Source: Paragyromitra xinjiangensis
Lineage: Eukaryota > Ascomycota > Pezizomycetes > Pezizales > Discinaceae
Assembly: GCA_038503065.1 (NCBI GenBank)
Contig: JBCAMK010000012.1
Coordinates: 62,001 to 126,000, forward strand
Direction of reading: 5' to 3'
DNA length: 64,000 nucleotides
The position numbers were made by a program, and so were the translations under genes. The first letter of the stretch is position 1. The number at the start of each line of letters is the position of its first letter. Below, piece after piece: positions 21,952-32,530 of this stretch. The notes under the pieces are model-generated. The model saw only the letters and a program-made list of their open reading frames with translations, searched no databases and was not told the DNA's origin.

Positions 21952-22286
21952 GGGAAGCTTGCGGGGGATCTTTTCTAGGTTGCTTATCGACTACTTTGGT
22001 GGTCTTCTGGAACGGGATTTTTTGTACAGCTTCAAAAAAAATAACATGAACACGCGTCCGTTTCTCGTATATTTCAGAGCTTACTTGCTCAGAGTATTAC
22101 TTAGGCATTGCACTTAATGGGTTTGAGATCATTTCCATTGATACTTCGTGCATTTCATACATACTTTGACGATCTTCTTTCCTCTCACTGCCCATAGCCA
22201 CTTCTTCAATAATAACATGATAATCTTACTCCTTAATACATCTCGACTAACAGGTACCTAACTTGAACAGGAGCTGAACTGCTAGT
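21952..22286. other. Convergent 3' flanks
   Basis: Region between the mannosidase stop and the stop of the minus-strand gene that follows. No gene seen. Confidence 0.6.
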
Positions 22287-25200
22287 TTAGATCGCGGAAG
22301 TCACTCCCCTAGATCTGATAAAAAAGATGTATCTCCTGCTGCCAGGGAATTTAATCTCATCACCTGAGTTCAATGTCTTGCGCTCGTTTCTGCCAACAGC
22401 AACACCCCCGACCCAGGTTCCGCTAGGGGAAATATTCTTTAAAACCACAGTTGTCTGGGACTCTGAGACCTCCTGTTGATGCAGCGTAAGCTTTAACCAC
22501 TGGTAATCGTTCACCAAGGAGATATAAGGAGGGCAAACGGTACCTTAGAAATCAAACAGTGTCTACCCAACATAGCAGGCTCGTCGATAACCAAGTCACA
22601 ACCGGCATCCCGCCCCACAATAAATATGCTCTTTAACCTTTTTCGCTTCCCCTTTCCGCTCATTGTTCCCAAACCCAGCTCCTCTAGGCTCCGCGGCCGC
22701 GGACTGAGCCTGATCACCTTTCCTCCCTTAAAATCATCAAGTGGGTATAGGTACCCCCAGGTGTCGTCGCCCACATCGTTTCTGCCTTGTCTCCTCTCAG
22801 GGGACTGGGATGAGGGGGTATGTGCTATACTTCGGCCGGTGCCATGGACTTTGCCCCGCGGAATTTCCATATCCCTAGCACTAAACCTGTGTTTCACCTT
22901 CGCGATCATCGTCCCAGTGACCCGGCCGCCCCCCTTCACTAGAACGTCCAATATTTCCGAATCACATCTCCCACTACTCGCCATCCCCGCTATTACCCCT
23001 ACCATTACTGCATCGGTGACCTCACCGCCCTTGTCTAACAGAATTCTCAATATTCCCTTGTTGTATCTCCCGCTACTCGCTGCCTTCACCATCACTGCCT
23101 CGGTGACTTCACCGCCCCTTGCGAACAGGAATTCTAATATCCCCCGACCGCCTATCCCGTTATCCACCGCCCTTACCATTACCGCCTCGGTGACCTTACC
23201 GCCCCTATCCAACAGAATTTTTATCATCTCCTGGCTGCAATCCCAGTTACCCACTGCCTGTACCATCACCGCCTCGGTGACTTCGCTACCCTTGTCCAGT
23301 AGAATTCCTAAGATTTCTTTCTTATCCCCTTTACTTACAGCCTTCACTATCACCGCCTCGGTGACCTTGCCACCTCTTTCTAACAAAAATTCCAACATCT
23401 CCTGACCGCAACTCTCATTATCTGCCGCCCTCACCATTACTGCCTCAGTGACCTTGCCGCCCTTGTCCAACAGAATTCTCAATATTTCCTTGCTGCATCT
23501 CTTACTGCCCGCCGCATTCCAGATTACCGCCTCGGTGACCTTGCCACCTCTTTCTAACAAGAATTCCAACATCTCCTGACCGCAACTCTCATTATCCGCC
23601 GCCCTTGCCATTACTGCATCGGTGACCTTGCCGCCTCTTTCCAACAGGAATTCCAACATCCCCGGACCGCAAACCCAGTTACCCGCTGCCCTTACCATTA
23701 CCGCCTCGGTGACCTTACCGCCCCTATCCAACAGAATTTTTATCATCTCCCGGCTGCGATTCCAGTTGCCCACTGCCCGTACCATCACCGCCTCGGTGAC
23801 CTTGCCACCTCTTTCTGACAAAAATACCAACACCTCCTGACCGCAACTCTCATTATCCGCCGCCCTTGCCATTACTGCCTCAGTGACCTTGCCGCCCTTG
23901 TCCAACAGAATTTTCAATATTTCCTTGCTGCATCTCTTACTGCCCGCCGCATTCCAGATTACCGCCTCGGTGACTTTGCCACCTCTTTCTAACAAAAATT
24001 CCAACATCTCCTGACCGCAGCTCTCATTATCTGTCGCCCTCACCATTACTGCCTCAGTGACCTTGCCGCCCTTGTCCAACAAAATTCTCAATATTTCCTT
24101 GCTGCATCTCTTACTTCTCGCCGCATTCCAGATCACCGCCTCGGTGACTTTGCCACCTCTTTCTAACAAAAATTCCAACACCTCCTGACCGCAACTCTCA
24201 TTATCCGCCGCCCTTGCCATTACTGCCTCGGTGACCTCGCCACCCTTGTCCAATAGAATTCTCAATATTTCCTTGCTGCATCTCTTACGCCCGCCGCATT
24301 CCGGATTACCGCCTCGGTGACCTTGCCGCCTTTGTCCAACAGAAGTCTCAATTCCCCTCCACCATCTCGGACGCATACTGCTTTCATCATCTCCATTTCG
24401 GAAACCTGACCCTCTTTGCTCGCCAAGAACCCATGTACTACTTTTAGGGCCACTTGAACCATATGCATCGCTACATGCCCCTCGAAAGAGATCCTCGTCT
24501 CCTCGATTTCCAGTTGGCAGAACGGACAATTAACCTTACGGGTCGGTAGGTAGCGGCGTTCACAGTTTCCCGCAATATCATCCAACATTCGGCCGACGGC
24601 GGGAGAAGAATCTCCGATATGCGCCTCCAAGGTATGAGCCAGAAATTCGCCTTTCGAACCGAAAGTCTTTCCGCAGCTTCCAACGCAGATCCATTCAGAT
24701 ATGTAACGATGGTGCTGAAATTCGTGATCTAACCAGGACTCGCAGGATCCAAACGTTACCCCCCACTCAGGACAAGAGCTATTTAAGCAACTAAAAGGCT
24801 GGGTATCTTCGAGAAAATGTTCCCTGGTTTTGTTAGTCAACCATCAGGAAAGCGTGATAAAATAGTCCATAGTAAAAATTCACGTACATCCAACCCTGCT
24901 GGTTATGGATATGCTCCAACATGTCCCAGCAAATAGTACAGCGAAATTTTGTTCCAGGGGAAAGACGCACGAGAGGCTTTAAGGCCACGGCCTGCACGAC
25001 CTCGTTTGGATCGACCCCCCTAAAACCCATAGATTCCTTGAAAATGCCGAGAATTACGTCTTCTTGACTAAAGTCACCTGCGATTCTCCGCTCAGATACC
25101 CCATCATATACATACTTCTTTTGGTGCTCAGAAAGCCTGTGTTCCCGGAGCTCCTGAACTTTTGCTAGCATCGAGGCTAGCTGCTGCTCAACTTTTGGAA

Positions 25201-25882
25201 ACATCTTCAAGATGATAGTCTCCCAGTAACCCTGTGTCTCAACTATCATAGAGGGTTCATGATCCTCATGCTTTAGCTCCCCCTTATGATTTTCCGCCGA
25301 GTACAGTTCATCAATATAAGGGGCCAAGTCAAATAAGGAATCGATAGACTGTTCAATCTCTTCGATGAGGATTTCCCAATTTACCTCCTCCCCGAATTTT
25401 CTCTCCCTCTGAGGCTCGACGAGGAACCCGGAGTCAGGGAGAATCTCAAGAACCTTGCACAGCAGGCGAGATAGCTGGTTGCTGACGTCTAATGCTGAGT
25501 CCGAGCATATTTCAGGTATCCCATCCACCACTATTCACCGGCAGTGAGCAATTATTTTATGGCAAATACTCAGAGACTAAGCCACTAGAGCCAAGCTTAA
25601 GTAACACGTACCTGGCCTCAGTAAGCTCGCGAGGCCCGAAAGAACAATCACCACAGACTCCCATAATTTTCTGTCTTGATCATTCCCAAGCAGTAAACGA
25701 TCAAGCTTCCCCTCGGATACTGAAAACCCATCTCCCCACAGCTCAAACCGGCCTCTCTCCTCCCTCAACAACGCTTTAGTCTCCCTCGATACGCTGACTA
25801 ACGACACTGCTGCCTTGAGGATAATGGCACAAAAACTAGATAGTTTCTCGATGATGCAATCAACTCCGATTTCGGCTGCCAT
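22287..25882 (-). CDS. C2H2-type zinc finger, 28-29-aa repeat array and FHA domain protein, about 1135 aa, with a one-base frameshift
   Basis: Minus-strand exons 25882-25612, 25530-24888, 24823-22544 and 22499-22287. The N-terminus (about residues 30-90, with RFELWGDGFSVSEGKLDRLL) matches the start of a common fungal family of C2H2-finger proteins of unknown role. A helical region follows, then Cys/His pairs (CLNSSCPEW...HEFQHH, CVGSCGKTF...HTLEAH, CPFCQLEI...HVAMHM) that should bind zinc. Next come about 17-18 repeats of type GGKVTEAVMVRAADNESCGQ, helical and ankyrin-like, some nearly identical. The last ~100 residues are a forkhead-associated domain (FIVGRDAGCDLVIDEP, GRHCLIS, NISPSGTWV), a phosphothreonine reader. 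Near 24288 one base is missing compared with sister repeats, which shifts the frame; see findings. Promoter region is shared with the divergent gene at 26392. Confidence 0.75.
22900..24420 (-). repeat. Coding tandem repeat array, 84-87 bp units, with a ~174-bp higher-order unit
   Basis: Within the large exon the frame repeats VTEAV(M/I)xxAA about every 28-29 codons. Two alternating subtypes (one with NESCGQE(M/V)LEFLLERGG, one with SKRCSKEIL(R/K)ILLDKGG) form a two-unit period of roughly 174 bp. Several copies are almost identical at the DNA level, which indicates recent unequal exchange or conversion. Confidence 0.85.
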
Positions 25883-26391
25883 AGAATCTTGCGACTAATC
25901 CCCAAATTAGAAGTTTACCTTGTGGTTCCCTGTACTGGACCTCTGTGACTCCAGCTGATATGAGATGATGCGAACCGGAATGACTGCGAATATAGAGTAG
26001 AGATAGATAGCTGATACTTGATTTCATCCAGTGCTGGAGAAGAAAGATCTGATTGGGTTTCTAGGTTACCCCGCGCCTATCAAGGGCAAAAACCACGCTC
26101 ATGCGCCCAGCCAATCCCCCCCCCCAAATGCACTTACCCCAAAAACCCATCCCCAACTGATGTACTAGTCACCATTTCTTTGAAGATATAACCCTCCGAG
26201 AGATCCGTAAACCTTATACAGAAATACACGCCCATTTCGCGCCTGGAGAGCCCAAGAAAATCCTCGACAGGTAGGATATAAACTCGCAGCCTCCATCTTT
26301 GAGTCCTGTTAACCCAGACCTCAGCAACAAAATTGCGACTCGCCGTTATTCAACAGACCCAAAATCTATCTCGAAACCTTGACCTTATACT
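25883..26391. promoter_or_regulatory. Divergent promoter region of two genes
   Basis: About 500 bases between the ATG of the minus-strand FHA/repeat gene (25882) and the ATG of the plus-strand DUF7580-type gene (26392). It includes a C-run at 26119-26128. No clear TATA box was assigned. The head-to-head arrangement could allow joint control. Confidence 0.5.
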
Positions 26392-28288
26392 ATGGAAGTC
26401 GCTGGACTTGTTCTTGGAGCATTACCCCTCATATTTTCTGCTAGTCGGGGGTATCAGGAATGTGCTACCCTATTAAAGGGCTGTCGAAATTACACCAATG
26501 ATTTCAGGAAATCAGAAGAAAAATTTGTGGTCCAACTGAGGATTTTCGACCGAGAATGCCTACTCCTTCTCAGCAAAATAGTAGACCGCAAAACTGCGAC
26601 TGATATGCTAGCAAATGAAAGTCACTCATTGTGGTGTGACAAGAATCTAAGAGACAGCTGGGCGGCAACTTTGGGTGGTTGTTTTGATACCCCTTTAAAG
26701 GTTATCGTGGAGACTCTTGAAGAAATCGAGCAAGAATTCAGCTCGGTATGCCTTCCAGTTCAGTGGCAAGCTGCCTGTTGCTGATACATTTACTTAGTAT
26801 ATATCTTCGCAAGGGCAACGATTCCACGCTCTCTTACAGAAGGTAGATTGGAGCTTTTCAGGCAAACAAAAGATTCAAACGCTTCTCAGCGCCCTCAGGC
26901 AGCGAAACCAAGATTTGCGGTGCCTACGAGAGCAAGAAACATCGCTACAAAAGTCACAAAGAAGAAACTTAGGTATTGCGGGACGACTCCCAAATTCAGA
27001 GACACAAGCGTTTACACTTGCTGTCCGTGATGCTGCAAGTCGGCTCTATGACAGTCTTGCGGCGACAGCAGTCTGCCCTTGCCACCACGTCAATCTACAG
27101 CTACAGTGTCTAGAAAAATCCCCTGTAAATTCCTTGCCTACTCCGAAAGATGGTTTCCCTGGAAGTTCCGTGATCGTCCAGACGGTTAGCTTTCGCTTTG
27201 TAGTCACGGCAGATGAAAACGCATCAGACGTTACCTCCTCAACACAAGGCTGCACCTGCCTTACGGTGAATTCTGAATTGCATTTCATAGATGTTACACC
27301 CCAGAACATATCGGAAATCAGTGGAGAAGGAGGGAAAATGGATACGAGCGTGAACGCAAGACGTGCGCATATCAAGTTCTCTTCCAGGGAAGGTAAGAGA
27401 GCTCGACCGCTACCTTCGAATGTTACGGCCCCTAAAAACGGCACCATCAATCCATGTAATATGCCTATGGAAAATATCGAAACCATCGAAGATCTCTGTT
27501 CACACTTAAAATCTTTCCAATTAAAGCAAGGTCTTCGGGCAGACGAATGCCTAGGGATCATCCACAACCTTGCAAGCGATACGAAATATAGCCATCGGAT
27601 CTATCACGACCCACGCTTATATGATACGACTTCAAAGGTCTCTCTCTCCTCAATTTTTGCACGCGTGGACAAACGACGTCTCTTTCCACGTGCGGAACGC
27701 CTCAAAATAGCCTTCGTTCTATCCCTTTCACTCCTCTATTTCGGCTCGTACCCAACTTCCTGGTTCCAAGATCGTTGGCGAACGCATGATATATTTTTCT
27801 TTCTCGGCCTCGAAGGGAATATACCAGTAGCGGAGTCGACCTTAATTCCTTACATTTCCGCATTTTTCCAGAGGCCCCCAGGAAAAACTTTAGAGAGCCC
27901 TTCGACCTCAGGTAAAACGATCCCCAGTAGGCCAGCAGTAGGACTCGCACGAAACAAAAAACTTTTCTCGCTCGCATTGGCTCTCATCGAAATCGCATAT
28001 GGAGATATCATCTTTAATTTGTCGGAACCGTCGATGCTCTCTGGAGCCAACCAGAACGAGTTTACCGAATATATCAAAGCGAAAAGCATTGTGGATTCTC
28101 GTCTGCTTGTAAGAGAGATGGGAAGGGATTATGCCGAAGTTGTGAAACGGTGTTTTTATTGTGATTTTGGGATCAATGAAGAGGATCTCAGCAAGAGGGA
28201 GGTACAAGAAATTTTCTACGAAAAAGTCGTTCGCGACCTTGAGCACTGCCTAAAAAAGTTTCAGGGGGATTCATTCGCAGATAAGTGA
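26392..28288 (+). CDS. DUF7580-type fungal protein (HET-s-associated family), 614 aa, two exons
   Basis: Exons 26392-26745 and 26798-28288 (52-bp intron GTATGC...TTAG, phase 0) encode 614 residues. The start MEVAGLVLGALPLIFSASRG is typical of fungal proteins whose N-terminus resembles the HeLo/HET-s-associated helical domain. A helical region with KQKIQTLLSALRQRNQDLRC follows. The C-terminal half, with EDLCSHLKSF, DECLGIIHNLA, LSLLYFGSYPTSWFQDRW, LALIEIAYGDII and VVKRCFYCDF, matches what I know as the DUF7580 domain. Some of these proteins keep a degenerate kinase fold; I see no catalytic motif here. Function unknown, perhaps self/non-self recognition. It is head-to-head with the zinc-finger/FHA gene. 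Confidence 0.75.
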
Positions 28289-28500
28289 GTCCGAAATAAA
28301 GCCGGGTACCGAGTCAGCCTCTATTATATATAGTATTTTCTTCCCAATCCCTCTAGCTCGTATCCATTCCCTATGGTTCTAGGGGCGTTTCTTGGCACTC
28401 GTACTATTCGATACGCAGCAACTAATTCGGCCAAGAAGCGTCAGACAAGGAGTCAGAATAGTGTATATATAGGCATATTTACCCCTTCTTCGTTCTTTAT
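28289..28500. other. 3' flank
   Basis: AT-rich, no gene. It leads into the repeat region. Confidence 0.5.
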
Positions 28501-28509
28501 CTTATTCTC

Positions 28510-29050
28510 CTATCCCCACAATGTATGAAAATGCATCAATAGGTGCACCATCTTCTTATGTAAATTTCTTATGGGAAAGTCGTTTGTGAAGGTGTAGATT
28601 CCCCTAGCTAGAAATAATTCAAAACTGTGGGGAAGTTAATTATATTTATACGAGAAAATTCTTTTAGGGGTGTACGGGAGAATTATAGTAAATGCGTCAG
28701 TAAATGCATACCTCGGGAAACTATACACATTCCCTTATACCTTTCCCAACCCCTTTCCCACCCCAAAAAGTATATAGTAGGGGGAGGGTTGACCAAAAGA
28801 TTACTTCTATCAGGAACTGAACTCATATATTCTAGCCAATCTAAGGCTTTTGACAACGTACACTACTCTACAAGGTACGGAAACGCATCACTTTGCACTT
28901 CGCCCACACAAGTGAAGTGAGAAAACACATAGTGATGCATTTACGGATTCATTTGCAAGAGGCTTTCCTCCAGTTTGACTTTATTGATAACTTTCCACCG
29001 CTAGCCCCAAGTAAATGTGTCAGGAAAGTCATCAATGAAAATTTATTTAA
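28510..29050 (-). mobile_element. Third copy of the tRNA-core element family, boundaries unclear
   Basis: On the minus strand a tRNA-like core has B box GAGTTCAGTTCCTG (28811-28824) and an A-box-like sequence about 40 bases upstream (around 28845-28862). It is surrounded by units such as GTAAATGCGTCA and GTAAATGCAT (28688-28712) and GATGCATTTACGGATTCATT (28933-28952). I could not find clean inverted ends; the copy is degenerate or interrupted by its neighbour. Confidence 0.5.
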
Positions 29051-29616
29051 ACTTTTTCGTTGAAAATAAGGCTTAAGTAGCGGTAAACAGTAACTTTTGC
29101 ATATTATTCGATAGCTTAGGTGGTATAGTGTCCTGATAATAGTTGAATGTCTAAAGTTTGATTCCTGGTATTAACTTTCTCTCTTTTTAAAGCCAGGATA
29201 CTCGGAAAGTCGTCGGTGGGAATGCATCAATGATGCATTTACCGATGCATTTCCTAGCACAAATATCTCTCACTTTTCCCACACAAATACTACACCTTTC
29301 CAGACAAATTTACCACACAAACATTGATGCATTTATTGATGCATTAACTGATTCATTTCCGTACCTTATACAGCTACAATCCCATATAAATAAGAGCCAA
29401 GAAATCCCTACTCAATCTAGTAAAAGTATCAAATCATCGGGAAAGTCGTATGGAAGGGCATATACTAGAGAAAAATGTACCTGAGAAAGTCATTGGTAAA
29501 TTCATCAGCAAAGTCGTAAATAGAGGAAAGTCGTCTGTGAATGCATCATTATGTGCCTTTGCGCCGTCATTTGTAGGGGCAACGTATATATCGATGCATC
29601 TCTACGCTTTGTAGAG
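29051..29616 (+). mobile_element. Fourth copy of the tRNA-core element family
   Basis: A plus-strand core shows an A box in TAGCTTAGGTGGTATAGTGT (29112-29131), a B box in AGTTTGATTCCTGG (29155-29168) and T5 at about 29184-29188. The arms carry GATGCATTTACC and GATGCATTTATT units and GGAAAGTCGT units. The right end, GATGCATCTCTACGCTTTGT followed by AGAG (to 29616), matches the CGCTGTAGAG terminus of the 16233 copy. The left end is not clear and abuts the previous copy. Confidence 0.55.
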
Positions 29617-31854
29617 TAACTCACCTAATAATATATTCACATGATACAAAAATATGTGATAGTATCGAGCCAGATCCTATATAGAATCTCAAGTTGTCAC
29701 TCGATTATGCCACCTCGCACTTAACACGGACATAAATATTGCTGAATGATTATTCACATGTTTCCTCCTCCCTTCACCTTAAAACCTACAATATTACATC
29801 TCCGCAGCCTCGAAAACCTAGCGCATTACTACCTGTAGTAGCCCACCTCCACAGCCCACCAAACCCCAAGTCCTACTCTACAACAGTGGAAAACCCCAAC
29901 AGCCCACCCAGAAGAACCCGAATCCCCCAACCTTAATCTCTCCACCTGCCGGCACATAGCATTCCTGAAAAACATCCGGATACCCAGATTAAGCCCTCAC
30001 GAGCCGTTCAAATATTCCAAATTGGAAATATGCGCTGATAAGAGGCCTGATCAAGAGGCGCAGTCTTCGCCTGATTTCTAACTAGTTGATCTTGCCGCTA
30101 CTCGCTAGGCTGTAGGTTCGAGATACTGCATGGCCTAGGCTATGGCTCGGCAGTCTCCGTAAAAAGCAAACCTCAATCACTCGATCATAAAACGGGGATT
30201 AAGAGACTCGCCAAAGCTCATCGGGGGTCAATTTCGTGGAATGGCTACACGGGAATAATCGAGAGATCGCTTGTACTGTAGTAGCTATTACTCTGCACAT
30301 CCTATTACAAGGGTCCACTTAAAATTCCGATTCTCCTCCGCGAGAACAACCTCGGGTCTAACCTCGCCATCTCGGATGTTCCCACGAGAACAAATACAAC
30401 ATCTCGGAACAAACGGAAGGTTATACATCAGTTGTGTCTTGGCCAGCCGTGGAGTTGGGGTTTCTATAGCTACTAGCTACGCTAAGGTGAAATTCGGGCC
30501 GCGGATCATACTGGATTAAGATTCGAACCTATGCTCGGCTGGTCGATCAGCCATCGTACTCCAATAACGGGTACTAGCATAGTGTTATGGCAGCAGGTCG
30601 TTTTGAAACTAATGCGACCACAGAGGTGAGTATCCCGTGGGATATAGAGTAGAGTACTCCCTATCTAGGTGAAGTGTTAAGCGAGAGATGCAGGGGAAGT
30701 TAAAATTTGTGTTCTTCCCAGTGTGTAGGCAGAAAGGCGTCGTGGGATGATAGTTAAAAGTTGAATTGTTTGTCCCAACAGACTAACCACTGACATCTTC
30801 AAGGCTTGCTGCATCACCTATATACCAGGGACTAACACTCAACCCCACCTTGCGAGAAAAAGAAAGAAAAAAAAGCCACGGAAAAAGAGGCTCTTCTAGA
30901 CAACCTCGAAGCGTGGTCTAGAATGAATAATTCACTTCACGCTTAAAAACAGTACCCCACTCTTTCTAACTTCCTTGTACGCAGATCCAATTCTATTGCT
31001 TGGGCTTCCGTTTTTGTCACCGTTAACGTTTTGTAATGAGCATGTGCAGATTCATGGCGCAATTCCAAGCATTAGCGATTCCGACATTCTTACGGCTTCC
31101 GATGTTGCGGCTCCCAAAAGAGAAGCGTTACACACAGAGCACGGATTACCGCGAGGTTATGCGCAAGAATTGGAGGGGAAATAGCATAACTTAAAAGGTA
31201 CAGATAAAGATCCCGGTTTCACTTCGATCGAGTAATACAATTACAAACGGAAAGCAAAACGGAAAAATCGAAAGGTGGTGATGGAAAGAAAGAAAAACAA
31301 GAAATACACCCGATGGATCCCCCCCCCCCGCTTAATAGTACTGTCCATAATTGTTACAAATATTTAATTGCCGATTGCAAATAAGAATGGGGGAAAGAAA
31401 GAAAAAGATTCCTCCCCCGCATTTAAAACCTCGTGATGAACATAGAGAAAAAGTCAATTAAATCATGATGGAAAAAAGAAATATTAACACATGTAAACGC
31501 CGTTGTGGTCAAGCCATAAGTCACTCGTAGAAATACATGACAGGTAGTCCACCCGCCTTCAGTCATAATAGTACAAAGAAGAAACCAGAACACCGGTGAT
31601 ATTTATAATTACCGTCCCCAATTAATAAATATTTATCGCCGGAAGAAAGACAATCATTAAATTGAACGCCGAGCAAGAATCGTAAATTATCATGAATATC
31701 GTGAATCGTAATAGTGTGTAACAAAAGAGAGCAGAGACCGTTGTGCTGGCTCGAGCATGTGATATATAAGTGAAGGTGGAGTGTTTTGAAGGGAGTGTGA
31801 GGGAGAGCGGTGCAAGTGATTTAGCAGATACCATCAAACCAATTGATGTGCCAG
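29617..31854. other. Gene-free stretch
   Basis: No supported coding region. Two places resemble tRNA 3' halves (a GGTTCGAATCT-like B box on the minus strand near 30525-30536, and AGGTTCGAGAT on the plus strand near 30114) but without matching A boxes. There is a C-run at 31319-31329 and A-rich stretches around 30860. Confidence 0.5.
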
Positions 31855-32490
31855 TCATCGTGAATTTGCGGTTGTACCCATGGTATCTGGGGAGCGTCTG
31901 TTTACAGGGATCAGCAATTGAAAACCAAATATTCGATCGTTTACAGACATACCTTCGAAGATCACTATGCTGAACCTTGCCGAAGTGGGAGATCCCTCAG
32001 GACTTGAAAAGCTGTTTAGGTTCAATGTTGAGACCCTGAACATTCCGTCACACACTTCCTCCCCAATGCACCTGAAATCCAAGGTGGACGGTTTTCTGTG
32101 TTTGTGTATCAACATCCCACCCCTGCGCTTGAGATTCTTTGTCGGAGGAAGCATCGACTCGAAAGGCTGCTTTATCTTTGTGATGAGTTTTCTTCGACGG
32201 CTTGAGGTGGAGGAACTGGTTGAAGACGAAAAGAAGGATCGCAATGAGGATGTTCTAGATTTTGTCGATGTAGAAGATGACATTGTGCGCGCATTCAAAT
32301 ATGACCGTTTGCTGTCAAAAGAATTGCGTGGGAGAGGTCGAGAACGACTGCTGTAGGATTTCGTCCGGCGAATGGGTGATCGCATCTTCTCTATTGAGTA
32401 TTTGGAGTGGATTGTGTATGGCAGTTCGTCAATGTTTGGGAACTGGGTGAAGGAGCAGTAGAAGTCGTTGTCCTTGTAGGAACTGAGCAT
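31855..32490 (-). CDS. Ser/Arg-rich protein or exon, 211 aa, unrecognised
   Basis: An open frame from ATG 32490 to 31855 codes for a basic, Ser/Thr/Arg-rich segment (RRTKSYSSRSRPLPRNS, then SSSTSTKSRTSSLRSFFSSS) followed by a more ordinary part (TLDFRCIGEEVCDGMFRV, FSIVIFEGMSVNDRIFGF). It looks disordered in its first half. Just before the ATG, on the minus strand, a long C/T tract ends in GCAG, exactly like a 3' splice site, so this may be an internal or last exon rather than a full gene. I do not recognise a family. The opposite strand also holds a 129-aa frame, which I take for a shadow. Confidence 0.4.
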   Translation of the reverse strand: MLSSYKDNDFYCSFTQFPNIDELPYTIHSKYSIEKMRSPIRRTKSYSSRSRPLPRNSFDSKRSYLNARTMSSSTSTKSRTSSLRSFFSSSTSSSTSSRRRKLITKIKQPFESMLPPTKNLKRRGGMLIHKHRKPSTLDFRCIGEEVCDGMFRVSTLNLNSFSSPEGSPTSARFSIVIFEGMSVNDRIFGFQLLIPVNRRSPDTMGTTANSR

Positions 32491-32530
32491 CGTCTGCGGG
32501 GGGGGGAGGAGGGGGAGGGAGGGGGGGTTG
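32491..32530. repeat. G-rich tract (plus strand), polypyrimidine tract on the minus strand
   Basis: From 32498 to about 32527 the plus strand is nearly all G with single A breaks (several runs of three or more G). It could fold as a G-quadruplex in the plus strand, or act as a polypyrimidine tract before an AG on the minus strand. Confidence 0.6.

Noticed and set aside
22626..23405. 259-aa frame on the plus strand within the repeat array
   Set aside because: It is the mirror of the minus-strand repeat (TASVTSPPLSNRI type repeats); the minus strand has introns, zinc-finger and FHA domains.
30514..30580. tRNA gene on the minus strand near a GGTTCGAATC box
   Set aside because: A good B box but no matching A box or stems; probably chance or a fragment.
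31967..32356. 129-aa plus-strand frame opposite the Ser/Arg-rich frame
   Set aside because: Considered a shadow; the minus strand has a splice-like tract before its ATG and a longer frame.
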